A stretch of DNA of 64,000 nucleotides from AC-43 sp963728855 (lineage in GTDB: Bacteria > Actinomycetota > Actinomycetes > Mycobacteriales > Micromonosporaceae). Below the pieces are notes generated by a model. That model was given only the letters and a program-made list of their open reading frames with translations, searched no databases and was not told where the DNA came from. Of the stretch, positions 28,394 through 37,329 are shown piece after piece (the first letter of the stretch is position 1; each line of letters begins with the position of its first letter). Both the position numbers and the translations under genes were made by a program. The DNA lies in NCBI GenBank assembly GCA_963728855.1, contig CAVSLN010000001.1:310001-374000 (forward strand), written 5' to 3'.

Positions 28394-30979
28394 ATGCTGC
28401 ACCTGGCGCTGCGCATGGCCCGCCACCGGATCGCGGCACTGCTGGCAATCGCAGGTGCCACGCTGGGTGGCGCCGCGTTCGTCACCGGCATCGGTCTGTT
28501 GGCGGAGTCGGGGTGGCGCTCGCACGCACCGGTCAGCCGCCTTGCCGGAGCCGACGTCGTCGTCTCGGCCAGCCAGACGTTCGAGCCGGACGGGGACTTT
28601 CCGATCGCGCTGCCGGAACGGGCGAGGGTACCGGGCGACCTGGTTGACCGGGTGGCACGGCTGCCCGGCGTCACCGTCGCGATCGGCGACCTGAGCTTTC
28701 CCGCCGCCGTCGTCAACGGCAGCGGCGGCGTTCGGCCTGATGTCCGCGGTGGCCGGCCCCCGTCGGTGCGGCCGGTGGTACCGGCCAAGGATCCGCGCAC
28801 CGCGGGACACGGCTGGTCCTCGACCGCGCTGCTGGACCACCCGCACGTGGCCGGTACGGCGCCGGCCGGTCCGCTCGAGGTGGCCCTGGACCAGGCCACC
28901 GCGGCCGCCGCGGGCGTGGCACCGGGCGACCGGGTCTCCGTGGTCGCCGCGGGCCACCGTGCCGAGTACCGCGTCTCGGCTGTGGTCGGCGCCGCCGAGG
29001 GCGGGATCTTCTTCGCCGACGATACGGCGATGCGGTTGGCCGGCCGTGACCGGGGCCCGGCAGCCGGTACCGTCGACCTGGTCGCCATCCGTACCGCCCC
29101 GGGCGCGGCCACCTCGGTCGCCACCCAGGTTCGCGACCTGGTGGGAGGCAGCGGGGTGATCGTGTCCACCGGCCCGGACCGTGGCGACGTCGAGGCCCCG
29201 GACGCGGCGGCGGCCCGGCAGATCCTGCCGCTGCTCGCGAGCTCACTGGCCGGTGTCACCCTGCTGGTCGTCGGGTTCATCGTGGGCGGCGCACTGGCCG
29301 TGTCGATCGGAGCCCAGCGACGGGATCTCGCCCTGCTGCGTGCCGTCGGGGCCACTCCGCGGCAGGTCCGCCAACTCACCGCCGCACAGGCCGCGATCGT
29401 GACGGTGGCCGCACTGGTGCCCGGCATCGCCATCGGCTACCTGCTCGCCGAACGGTTCCGCCTGCTGCTGGTATCGGCCGGGATGCTGCCGTCGGCGCTG
29501 CCGCTGACCGTCAGCCCGCTCCCCGCCGTCGCGGCGGCACTGTTGCTGGTCGTCGTCGTGCTCGTGTCGGCCCGGTGCGCCGCATGGCGGATCTCCCGGA
29601 TGCCCGCGACCGAGGCCGTCGCCGAGTCACGCAGCGAACCTCGTACCCCTTCCAAGCGCCGGGCCGTCGCCGGCGTGCTGGTGCTGGTCGGGGCGAACGT
29701 CGTCGCGGTGGCGCCGTTGCTGGCGCGCACGCAGGTCGGGGCGGCGGTGACCGCGCTCGCCGGGATCCTCGCCACGATCGGCCTCGCACTCGCCGGCCCG
29801 ACGCTGGTCAGCCGGGTCAGCCGCGCGCTGCAGCGCAGGCTGCCCGCGCGGGCGTCGGCGCCGACCTGGCTGGCCGTGGCCAACAGCCACGGGTACGCAC
29901 TGCGGGTCGCCGGTGCCGTCACCACCCTTGCCATGGCCGTGGTGTTCACACTCACCTACACCCTGACGCAGACCACCGTGCAGGCGGCCACGACCGATGA
30001 CCTCCGCGCCGGTACCCAGGCCCAGCTGCGGATGAGCGCGCCCGGACTCGGGGGCCTGCCCGACGACCTGGCCGCGGCGGTAACGGCCACCCCCGGGGTA
30101 CGGGCCGCGGCGCCGGTCACGTCCACCACAGTTCTGTGGCCGTACCGGATGATGGACGAAACGGAGGTCGACACCGCCTCCGCGCTCGTCCTGACCCCGG
30201 CCGCACCGGCCGTACTCGACCTCGACGTACGGGCCGGCAGCCTGACGGATCTCACCGGCAACACCGTCGCCGTCGACGCCGATGCCGCGAAGTCACGGGA
30301 CGCGTCGGTGGGCCACGAGGTCAGCCTGATCCTCGGCGACGGTACCCGCGTCAAGGCCCGGGTCGTGGCCGTCTACGCCCGCGGCTTCGGCTTCGGTCCC
30401 GTGGTGATCTCCCACGACCTCGCCGCGGGACACACCACCGCGGGACTCGACCAGAGCATCCTGATCCGTACCGACGGCACCGACACGGCGGGGCGCAACC
30501 TCGCCGCGTTCGCCGCGTCCCGCCCGGGCGTGCTCCTCGACGACACCGATGCCGGGCCCGCTCCCGGCGGGCTCGGCGCGATCCCGCCGGAGCTGTGGAT
30601 CAACGTCGCGGTGCTCGGGGTGCTGCTCGGCTACCTTCTCCTGGGCATCGCCAACAAGCTCATCGCGACCACCGCGGGGCGCCGTACCGAGCTCGCCGCG
30701 CTCCAGCTCATCGGCGCCACGCCCGGCCAGATCCGGTCGATGATGCGACGGGAGGCGGCACTGATCTGTACCGTCGCGCTCGGCACCGGGGTAGGGCTGT
30801 CGGTGCTACCGCTCGCGTTCCTGGCCGTCGGCATACTGCATCGGCCCTGGCCGGCCGGCCCGCTCTGGCTGCTGCCCGCCATCGCGGTCGTGGTGGCCGC
30901 GATCGCCTTCCTCACCATCGAACTACCCACCCGCCAGGCGCTGCGCACCCCGCCCGCCCGCGCCCTCACCCGCGGCTGA
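28394..30979 (+). CDS. Large FtsX-like ABC transporter permease
   Basis: 861 residues with two FtsX domains, each with three helices (for example LASSLAGVTLLVVGFIVGGALAVSIGAQRRDLALLRAVGATPRQVR and the C-terminal LLGYLLLGIANKLIATTAGRRTELAALQLIGATPGQIRSMMRREA), and two external regions. About ten transmembrane helices in all. Partner of the ATPase immediately upstream. Probable role in export or defence against envelope-active compounds; no adaptor is encoded with it, unlike cassettes A and B. Confidence 0.92.
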   Translation: MLHLALRMARHRIAALLAIAGATLGGAAFVTGIGLLAESGWRSHAPVSRLAGADVVVSASQTFEPDGDFPIALPERARVPGDLVDRVARLPGVTVAIGDLSFPAAVVNGSGGVRPDVRGGRPPSVRPVVPAKDPRTAGHGWSSTALLDHPHVAGTAPAGPLEVALDQATAAAAGVAPGDRVSVVAAGHRAEYRVSAVVGAAEGGIFFADDTAMRLAGRDRGPAAGTVDLVAIRTAPGAATSVATQVRDLVGGSGVIVSTGPDRGDVEAPDAAAARQILPLLASSLAGVTLLVVGFIVGGALAVSIGAQRRDLALLRAVGATPRQVRQLTAAQAAIVTVAALVPGIAIGYLLAERFRLLLVSAGMLPSALPLTVSPLPAVAAALLLVVVVLVSARCAAWRISRMPATEAVAESRSEPRTPSKRRAVAGVLVLVGANVVAVAPLLARTQVGAAVTALAGILATIGLALAGPTLVSRVSRALQRRLPARASAPTWLAVANSHGYALRVAGAVTTLAMAVVFTLTYTLTQTTVQAATTDDLRAGTQAQLRMSAPGLGGLPDDLAAAVTATPGVRAAAPVTSTTVLWPYRMMDETEVDTASALVLTPAAPAVLDLDVRAGSLTDLTGNTVAVDADAAKSRDASVGHEVSLILGDGTRVKARVVAVYARGFGFGPVVISHDLAAGHTTAGLDQSILIRTDGTDTAGRNLAAFAASRPGVLLDDTDAGPAPGGLGAIPPELWINVAVLGVLLGYLLLGIANKLIATTAGRRTELAALQLIGATPGQIRSMMRREAALICTVALGTGVGLSVLPLAFLAVGILHRPWPAGPLWLLPAIAVVVAAIAFLTIELPTRQALRTPPARALTRG

Positions 30980-31086
30980 CGGCGGTACGGCGCGGCAGGG
31001 CCTGGGTCCCGCTCGACGGCAGCTTCCCCCCGTCTTGTGATCGATGTCGCCGCTGAATGGAGTCGACCGCTCCTCGGCACCATCAG

Positions 31087-31593
31087 CTACGGGTGGTACC
31101 GGGCGGCCAGCTTGACCACGCGGCCCTGGGCGTCGAAGGTGATCCGGGCGGCGTTGTTGTCCGCGTTGATGAAATGCGCCTTGAAATCTCGCTGCGTGAT
31201 CCGCGCCGTACCCACACCGTCCCCGTCGACCGAGACGGCGCCGCTGCTGTCTGTCGGCCCGAAGAACATGACGTTCTGCGCCAGCGGAGCGGTGTGCTGG
31301 TGCTCGGCACCGGGCAGTCGTTCGATGGCCTGGTCGTCCATCGCGGCCGGGACGATCCTGCCGTCTACCCAGCTGACAGTGGTGGTATCCAGGACGGTGA
31401 TGATGGCTACCTTGACGTCGGCCGGCTGTCCTGTTGACGACGAGCGCGCGAGCGGCGCCAGGCCGGACGAGCTGCCGCCGGTCTGGGTGGGTGTCGGCGA
31501 CGGCGACCGTGCCGGCTGCGATACGTGGGCGGCGCAGCCCGCGAGGAGCAGCGTCGATGCGGCCAAACCGGTGAGTACCGTTCGAATGATCAT
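31087..31593 (-). CDS. Hypothetical lipoprotein
   Basis: 168 residues from ATG 31593, with GAGGAAAC upstream. Signal peptide with lipobox LLAGC (Cys20), a Ser/Pro/Thr-rich spacer, then a domain of about 120 residues (VKVAIITVLDTTTVSWVDGRIVPAAMDDQAIERL...) with no cysteines. It lacks the C-[LM]-x2-[HNQ]-G motif of the other two lipoproteins. Family not recognised. It converges with the large permease gene. Confidence 0.7.
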   Translation of the reverse strand: MIIRTVLTGLAASTLLLAGCAAHVSQPARSPSPTPTQTGGSSSGLAPLARSSSTGQPADVKVAIITVLDTTTVSWVDGRIVPAAMDDQAIERLPGAEHQHTAPLAQNVMFFGPTDSSGAVSVDGDGVGTARITQRDFKAHFINADNNAARITFDAQGRVVKLAARYHP

Positions 31594-32367
31594 GTTTACC
31601 GTTTCCTCGCGATCGGTCGACTGAACAGAAGGATCTGGTCGTCCCCGGAGCGCGGCACGACGACCGCCCGATCTCAGGGCACGAGAAGGCTGAGCGCGTC
31701 GAGCGCCAAAGGGCCCCTCCGGGCGCGCCGCGTCCTCCTCAAGACCCCGCGCAAAGCCGGCACCGTCGACTCCTCCGGCCCGTTCGCTCCTGACCTTCCA
31801 TGGCAGACAAACGGTGGATCGGCCATCCTGCCTCATCGAGCATGCGTGATGTCTGCCACAGTCCTCGCGAGCGCACGCCGTCCTCAGAGGCTGTCCACCT
31901 CGACGCTACGATCCGAGCACCAATGTCAACCGGGCAGAACACCATTAGACGGCCGTACGGGCCAGTAGCCGGGACCGCGCCGGTCAGGACTCAGGGACCG
32001 ATGAACACCAGCGGCAGACCTCGTCGCGCTACTTCGCGATCTGGAACACCGGCGATCAGTTCTGGCGACCTTGTCAACACGTTGCTCGACGAGTTTCGGC
32101 AATTCGTCAAAGAGGCGGAATCGGAGTCGGGCCTTTGACCGGAAGAGCCGCGGGCAAGAAGGCACGACTCCTGGCTGTTCGACTGGCGGCGGCCGCGTTC
32201 GTCGGTTCGCTCCGCGCCTCACTCGTCCTGCGCGTGCAGCGCGGTTCCGGTCATCTTTCTCGCCGTTCGGTCCATTCCGGCAACGGTGCGACACCCTGTC
32301 AACTACTCACCATGCGAGTCCGGTATAAGTGGTCCACTGTTGAAGCACGATGAGGAGCATCATACCT
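31594..32367. other. 774-bp stretch without a convincing intact gene
   Basis: Short ORFs occur on both strands but have compositional features of non-coding GC-rich DNA. The best coding-like piece is the relic at 31999-32138. A TATAAG hexamer (32324-32329) is a reasonable -10 box for the DUF6918 gene that follows, with a GAGGAG ribosome-binding site at 32352-32357. Confidence 0.5.
31999..32138 (+). pseudogene. Probable frameshifted gene relic
   Basis: One frame reads SSRYFAIWNTGDQF and, after a one-base shift near 32062, another reads GDLVNTLLDEFRQFVKEAE before a stop at 32138. The two parts look like one continuous protein end split by a frameshift. I do not recognise the family. Confidence 0.3.
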
Positions 32368-32814
32368 ATGTATTCTGTCCTTTCCGACATTCTGCTTGCG
32401 GACGGTGCCCAGAAGCGGATCACCGCCGACTGCCAGGCGCTGGTCGAGCAGGAGCTTTCCGCGAAGTCTGGCGTGGCCGCCACCGCCCTCAAGGTCGCTT
32501 ACAAGGTGGTGACCGCCTTCGCGCCCGGTTATTACCAGTCCACGGTCGAGGACATGGTCCCGGACCTGTTGCCCCGGCTCCAGCCGTTCTGGGCGGACTT
32601 CCACGCGGCCGGGGGCGGGCAGTTCGGCGACTACCTCGTCAAGCGGGGCGAGGAGGTGTCAGAGGCCGTGCTCGGGGTGACCGACGACATGGCGCAGCGG
32701 TCCGAGCGAGGCTCGATCGTCAAGGCATACAACGCAGTCCGCGGCGGCGCGGGCAAGCACATCGAGGCGGCACTGCCGGCCGTCGGAGCGCTCGTGGAGA
32801 AGTACGCGGCCTGA
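32368..32814 (+). CDS. DUF6918-family protein
   Basis: 148 residues. Starts MYSVLSDILLADGAQKRITADCQALVEQEL and continues VAATALKVAYKVVTAFAPGYYQ, AVLGVTDDMAQRSERGSIVKAYNAVRGGAGKHIEAALP and VEKYA, as I recall for DUF6918 proteins of actinomycetes. Mostly alpha-helical, no membrane segment, function unknown. ATG 32368 is favoured over ATG 32350 because the GAGGAG ribosome-binding site lies between them. Confidence 0.78.
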   Translation: MYSVLSDILLADGAQKRITADCQALVEQELSAKSGVAATALKVAYKVVTAFAPGYYQSTVEDMVPDLLPRLQPFWADFHAAGGGQFGDYLVKRGEEVSEAVLGVTDDMAQRSERGSIVKAYNAVRGGAGKHIEAALPAVGALVEKYAA

Positions 32815-32988
32815 CGGCGGGCCAGCCCGCGCGGCCCGGGCGCGATCCGTGTGCCGCGACGTGATGAGTGACGTGCCACGTCCTGGTGCGGGGAAACCGG
32901 GACGTGGCCCACGTTCCGTACCCGGAAGCATCCTGCGGAGGGGGCGGGAGTAGCTGTCGGCCGGCTCCTGGCCCTAGCATCCTGGCCC

Positions 32989-33465
32989 ATGCGTACCGAT
33001 CCACTCACCATCCCCGGCCTGTCCGGTCCGGTTGTCGTCGACTCGAACGGCTTCACCGGCCGTCATACGGTCGTGGTGGCCGGCCGGCCGGCACCCCGCA
33101 CTGGCCGGCGTACCTATGCACTGCCCGCGGTTGGAGGTGGGACGGTGGAGGGCTCGGTGCGCCCGGGCCTCTTCGACCCGTACCCGAGCCTGGAGGTCAA
33201 CGGCATCCGGCACCGTACCGGTCCGCAGGTGCCCGTGGCGCTACGGATCCTGGCCCTGGTTCCGATCGGCCTGATCGGGCTCGGTGGGCTCGTTGGCGGC
33301 CTGATCGGCGCGTTAGGCGTGTTCGCGAACCTGGCCGTCGCGCGGCGGTCGATGCCGGCCATCGTCAAGGCACTGCTGATGCTCGCCGTCCTCGCTGTCA
33401 CGGTCGTGGTCTGGCTCATCGTGGCGCTGGCCATTACCTCGGCCATCGGGGTCCCGAGGAACTAG
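32989..33465 (+). CDS. Small membrane protein of unknown function
   Basis: 158 residues. A polar N-terminal region of about 80 residues with beta-strand-like pattern (GPVVVDSNGFTGRHTVVVAGRPAP) precedes two hydrophobic helices (LRILALVPIGLIGLGGLVGGLIGALG and ALLMLAVLAVTVVVWLIVALAITSAIG) separated by a short basic loop. No clear ribosome-binding site. It converges with the frameshifted permease. Family not recognised. Confidence 0.65.
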   Translation: MRTDPLTIPGLSGPVVVDSNGFTGRHTVVVAGRPAPRTGRRTYALPAVGGGTVEGSVRPGLFDPYPSLEVNGIRHRTGPQVPVALRILALVPIGLIGLGGLVGGLIGALGVFANLAVARRSMPAIVKALLMLAVLAVTVVVWLIVALAITSAIGVPRN

Positions 33466-33581
33466 GAGCGCGGGTCGGTAACGGGTAGGCGGTGTTGGCG
33501 GGCGTCAGCGACGCCGTACCGCGCGTCGCCGGCCACCCGCCCACCAGCCTCACCGACCTGCTGGCCCGCCAGCCCGCGCGC

Positions 33582-34785
33582 TCATGGTGCGGCCAGCGCC
33601 TCCGTGGGTGCGAGCCGCGCGGCCCGCACAGCCGGGTAGATTCCGGCCAGCCCGCCGATGGCCAGCGTCGCGCCGACGCCGCCGAACACCGCCCACGCGG
33701 GTACGACCGACGGCCACCCCTCGTACCCGGCGAAGCCCGCGGTGACCGCGACCCCCAGCAGTACCCCACCGGCGCCGCCCAGCGTGGACAGCAGCAGCGA
33801 CTCGACGAGGAACTGGGTGCGGATCTGCCCGCGGGCTGGCGCCGAGCGCCCGGCGCAGCCCGATCTCGGCGCGCCGTTCGAGGACCGAGATGAACATCGT
33901 GTTGGCCACCCCGACGCCGCCGACGAGCAGCGCCACCGCCCCCAAGCCGAGTACCAGCGCGTTCAGGGTGTCGTCGGTGGCCTGCTTGGCCTCCAGCACG
34001 TCGGAGGGCCGGGATACCCTGACCTCGTTGGGGTGCCCCGGATTGGCCGTCGCGGCGAGAACCGCCTGGACCGCCTCGACCGCGGACTCCTCGGTGCGGG
34101 TGTACACCGTGGTCGGGTACCCGTCGAAGCCGAGCCTGTCCACCGCGACCGGCCAGCCGACCAGGGCGGCGGTGTCCAGTTCCGGCGCGAGCGGCACCTC
34201 GTTGAGCACGCCAACCACCGTGAACCACCGTCCGCCCAGGTAGACCTCGCTCTCCGCCGCGGCCGCCGCCACACCGAGCCGGTCCGCGGCCCGGGTGCCA
34301 AGGACCACGGCGGGGTACCGCTCGGTGGCCCCGTTGAGCCAGGCGCCGCTCGCCACCGTGGCGCCGACCGTTGCCGGCAGGTCCAGCCGGGCGGCGAGCA
34401 CCGTGATCCCCCCGGTCTGGGACGCCGTCACGTGGTCGTTGCGGTAGATCCTCGCGTTGGTGGCCCCGGTCGCGCTGACCCCGGTGACGGGCGCGATCCG
34501 GTTGATCATCCCGATCGCCTCGTCAGGCAGGTGGGAGCTCTCGCCGAGGAGGGTCTGTCCCGGGCTGACGGTCAGCAGATTGGTCCCCAACGCGGCGAGC
34601 TTGCGGTCGAGGTCCTCCCGGCTGGACGCCGAGACGCCCACCACGGCCAGCATCGCGGCGATGCCGATCGCGATGCCGAGCGCGGAAAGGAACACCCGCA
34701 ACGGCCGTGCCCGCAGCCCGGCGCCGCCGACCCGGACCACGTCGCCCGGGCCCAGCCGGGCCGGTCGCAACCGTCCGGGCCTCAT
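33582..34785 (-). pseudogene. MacB/FtsX-type permease with a +1 frameshift (cassette B)
   Basis: Start 34785 to the expected stop TGA at 33582-33584 is 1204 bp, one more than the 1203 bp of the intact paralogue at 21230-22432. The frame is normal through VLERRAEIGLRRALGA; then an extra G in the GGG run at 33833-33835 shifts it. Removing one G restores RGQIRTQFLVESLLL and the last three-helix region ending TEALAAP. Without correction the protein gains about 90 foreign residues and loses its C-terminal helices. True mutation or sequencing error cannot be separated here. Coupled by ATGA to the ATPase gene. Confidence 0.85.
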
Positions 34786-35480
34786 GGCGCATCCCCGGCC
34801 CGGCAGACGTCGCCGATGACCCGGCCGTCGCGCATCTCCACCTGCCGGGGCAGGCCCGCAGCGATCTCCCGGTCGTGGGTGATGACCGCGATCGTGGTGC
34901 CGGCGGCGTGCAGTTCCCGCAGAAGTTCCATCACCCCGGCGCCGGAGGCGGAGTCGAGGTTGCCCGTCGGCTCGTCGGCGAGGAGCACCGCCGGCTCGCC
35001 GACGACGGCGCGGGCGATCGCGACCCGCTGCCGCTCTCCGCCGGAGAGCTGGTGCGGACGGTGGTCCAGCCGGTGCTCCAGGCCGACCCGGGCCAGGGTC
35101 TGCGCCGCGCGCCTGCGCCGCCGCGCGAGCGGTACCCCGGCATACAGCAGGCCGTCCGCCACATTGTCCACTGTGGACACACCAGGCGCCAGGTGGAACT
35201 GCTGGAACACGAACCCGATCCGGGTGGCCCGCAGCGCGGACAGCTCCCGGTCGGACAGCTTTGCCACGTCGTACCCGTCGATGTGGACGGTGCCGGCCGA
35301 CGGTCGGTCCAGCGTGCCGATCAGGTTCAGCATCGTTGACTTCCCCGAGCCGGACGGGCCGACGATGCTGACCAGCTCACCGCGGCCGATCGACAGGGTC
35401 ACCCCGGTCAGCGCGGTCACCCCCGGGTACCGCTTGCTGACGCCGGCCAGCTCGACGACGCCGGGCGCGCCGGCGGTCAT
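34782..35480 (-). CDS. MacB/LolD-type ABC transporter ATP-binding protein (cassette B)
   Basis: 232 residues. Walker A GPSGSGKSTMLN, FVFQQFHLAPGVSTVDNV, signature LSGGERQRVAIARAV, Walker B LLADEPTGNLD, and switch His in AVITHDRE are intact. Close paralogue of the cassette A ATPase. Overlaps its neighbours by 4 bases on each side. It carries the palindrome GTCCACTGTGGAC at 35166-35178. Confidence 0.95.
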   Translation of the reverse strand: MTAGAPGVVELAGVSKRYPGVTALTGVTLSIGRGELVSIVGPSGSGKSTMLNLIGTLDRPSAGTVHIDGYDVAKLSDRELSALRATRIGFVFQQFHLAPGVSTVDNVADGLLYAGVPLARRRRRAAQTLARVGLEHRLDHRPHQLSGGERQRVAIARAVVGEPAVLLADEPTGNLDSASGAGVMELLRELHAAGTTIAVITHDREIAAGLPRQVEMRDGRVIGDVCRAGDAP

Positions 35481-36637
35481 GTCGGCACCCCGACCGTCAT
35501 ACCCTCGGCGACGCCGGCGCCGGAGATCTCCACCCGACCCCCCGCGAACATCCCGGTCTGCACCGGCACGTAGCGCGTGGTACCGCTGTCGACCACCTGC
35601 ACGCCGTACCCACCCTCGGCGAGCGCCACGAGCGCGCCCACCGGTACGGTCAGCACGTTCTCCCGCTTGTCGGCCACCAGCGTCACATCCACCGGCGCCC
35701 CGTCGTAGGTACCGAGCCGGCTCTGGTCCTTCACCTCCACGACAACGTCGATCGTGGTGGTGCTCTGTGCCTGGCTGCCCGTTCCGGTGGTGGTCTTCGT
35801 CGCCACCGTACCGACGCTGGTCACGGCGCCGTCGACCGACGCACCGTCGGGCAGCTCGACCGTCGCCGCGGTACCCGCCTTGACCAGCTTCTGCTTTGAC
35901 ACGTCCAGGTCGATGCTCACTACCCGTACGGTGCCGGTGTAGGTGAGCACGGCGCCGCTGGCGACGTTGCCGATGGCGCTCTTCAGCTCGGCCACCCGGA
36001 TCGCTTGCGGGGCCACCACGATCGTGTCCACGGTGACCTCGCCGGACTGCGTGACGCCCAGGTCCTCCTGCCACTTCTTGACCGCGTCCGCGGTCTTGTC
36101 GGTGTATGTCCGATCGACGGTGAACCCGCCGTAGCCGAGCGCCGAGAGGTTCTCCTCGAACTGCTTGACGTCGTCGCCCTCGACGCCGGACGACAGGGTG
36201 CGGTAGGGCGGGGTGGCGCCGTAGAGCAGGACGACCGGTTCGGCGTCGACCGAGTAGACCGTCTTTCCCCGTTCGATCGTCGCGCCGGGCGCGGGGAGCC
36301 AGGTCAGCGTGCCGCCGCTGGAACCGCTGGAACCGCTGGAACCGCTGGAACCGCTGGAACCGCTGGAACCGCTGGAACCGGTGGCGCCGCTGGAACCGCT
36401 GCTCCCGGCGGACCGGGCGGTGAACGTTGTCGGGTCGCCGTAGCCCAGGGACCCCGACACGGTCTCGGTCTCGGTGAGCGTGGTCCTGGTGATCTTCGCG
36501 GTCGCCGCCGGCAACCGGCCGCCCTGCGCCGGCTTCGGGTCCGAGCCGCGCAAGCCCAGCACCGCGGCGCCAGCCGCCGCCACGGCCAGGATCGTGACCG
36601 CGGCACCGACGACGGTACGGGCCCGGGGGGCCCTCAT
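35477..36637 (-). CDS. HlyD-like membrane-fusion adaptor with Gly-Ser repeat (cassette B)
   Basis: 386 residues. Signal anchor (VVGAAVTILAVAAAGAAVLGL), then SGSLGYGDPTTFTA, a (GSS)n linker of about 28 residues, a barrel-sandwich part (TLTWLPAPGATIERGKTVYSVDAEPVVLLYGATPPYR), a peptidoglycan-binding-type insert (VKQFEENLSALGYGGFTVDRTYTDKTADAVKKWQEDLG) and a C-terminal barrel. Same architecture as the cassette A adaptor, which lacks the Gly-Ser run. It should bridge the permease to the cell wall. Confidence 0.9.
   Translation of the reverse strand: MRAPRARTVVGAAVTILAVAAAGAAVLGLRGSDPKPAQGGRLPAATAKITRTTLTETETVSGSLGYGDPTTFTARSAGSSGSSGATGSSGSSGSSGSSGSSGSSGSSGGTLTWLPAPGATIERGKTVYSVDAEPVVLLYGATPPYRTLSSGVEGDDVKQFEENLSALGYGGFTVDRTYTDKTADAVKKWQEDLGVTQSGEVTVDTIVVAPQAIRVAELKSAIGNVASGAVLTYTGTVRVVSIDLDVSKQKLVKAGTAATVELPDGASVDGAVTSVGTVATKTTTGTGSQAQSTTTIDVVVEVKDQSRLGTYDGAPVDVTLVADKRENVLTVPVGALVALAEGGYGVQVVDSGTTRYVPVQTGMFAGGRVEISGAGVAEGMTVGVPT
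36315..36395 (-). repeat. 9-bp tandem repeat coding for Gly-Ser-Ser
   Basis: CCGCTGGAA repeats seven times without change (36315-36377), followed by one degenerate unit and another perfect one (36387-36395). It is in frame within the adaptor and codes for GSS units, so copy-number change would alter linker length without breaking the frame. Confidence 0.9.
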
Positions 36638-37179
36638 CGGGACCCGCCCGGTGGGACGAACTTGTCCTGGCAGGCGGTGAAGGCCGCCTGGAACTTCGGG
36701 TCGGCCGAGCTGAACAGCAGCGTGCCCAGCAGGCTCGAGGGGTTGTTCGGGTCCGGATCCGGCACGTCCACCCCGTGGTCGCGCATGCATCGGGCCCACT
36801 GGCGCAGCTTCTCCTGCTCCTGCGGGTCCAGCGCCTGGCCCTGCCCACCGTTCGGCGTCAGCGACCGGCACGCCTGCAGTGCCTTGTCCAGCTTGTCCTT
36901 GTCGATGTTCTTGCCACGCAGGCTGCGCATGCCGCCCCCGCCGTTGCCGTCAGGATCCTCCATGTCGATCCCGTTGTCCCGCATGCACTGGGCGAACCTG
37001 CGCCCCTGCTCAGCAGCGTCAACGCTGCCGGTGGGACGGGGACTCGGCCCGGTCGCCGCACCCCCGGTCGCCGACGGGATGCCGGTGTCCTTTGTGGACC
37101 CCGAACACCCGGTTGTCGCCCCGACGGCCAGCATCAGCATCGGGATCGCGATAAGCCACGGATACCTCGGTCGTCGCAT
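36634..37179 (-). CDS. Cys-motif lipoprotein (cassette B)
   Basis: 181 residues. Signal peptide with lipobox-like ATTGC (Cys25). Two C-M-x2-[NH]-G motifs: QCMRDNGI (C65), followed by DMEDPDGNG, and RCMRDHGV (C131), followed by DVPDPDPNNP; additional cysteines at about 104 and 170. The spacing and Asp/Pro-rich tails may bind a cation or ligand. It overlaps the adaptor start by 4 bases, forming a lipoprotein-adaptor-ATPase-permease operon like cassette A. Confidence 0.83.
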   Translation of the reverse strand: MRRPRYPWLIAIPMLMLAVGATTGCSGSTKDTGIPSATGGAATGPSPRPTGSVDAAEQGRRFAQCMRDNGIDMEDPDGNGGGGMRSLRGKNIDKDKLDKALQACRSLTPNGGQGQALDPQEQEKLRQWARCMRDHGVDVPDPDPNNPSSLLGTLLFSSADPKFQAAFTACQDKFVPPGGSR

Positions 37180-37263
37180 GTGTCAACTCCCCACTGGTCC
37201 GGCTCGGCGGCCCGGATGCCGCCGCCGTACCGGGAATGCTGTCCGGCACGGCTCGAGGCGCCG

Positions 37264-37329
37264 CGAGCGTTAGCCGGAAGCCAGCCGAGCGCTAGCCGAA
37301 AGCCAGCCGAGCGTTAGCCAGAAGCCAGC
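37264..37329 (-). repeat. Three 22-bp direct repeats spanning the kinase stop codon
   Basis: Units at 37264-37285, 37286-37307 and 37308-37329 differ at two or three positions (CGAGCG[T/C]TAGCC...). The last covers the end of the kinase gene. They are followed inside the gene by a second repeat set encoding NSEPA[L/P]. Confidence 0.75.
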
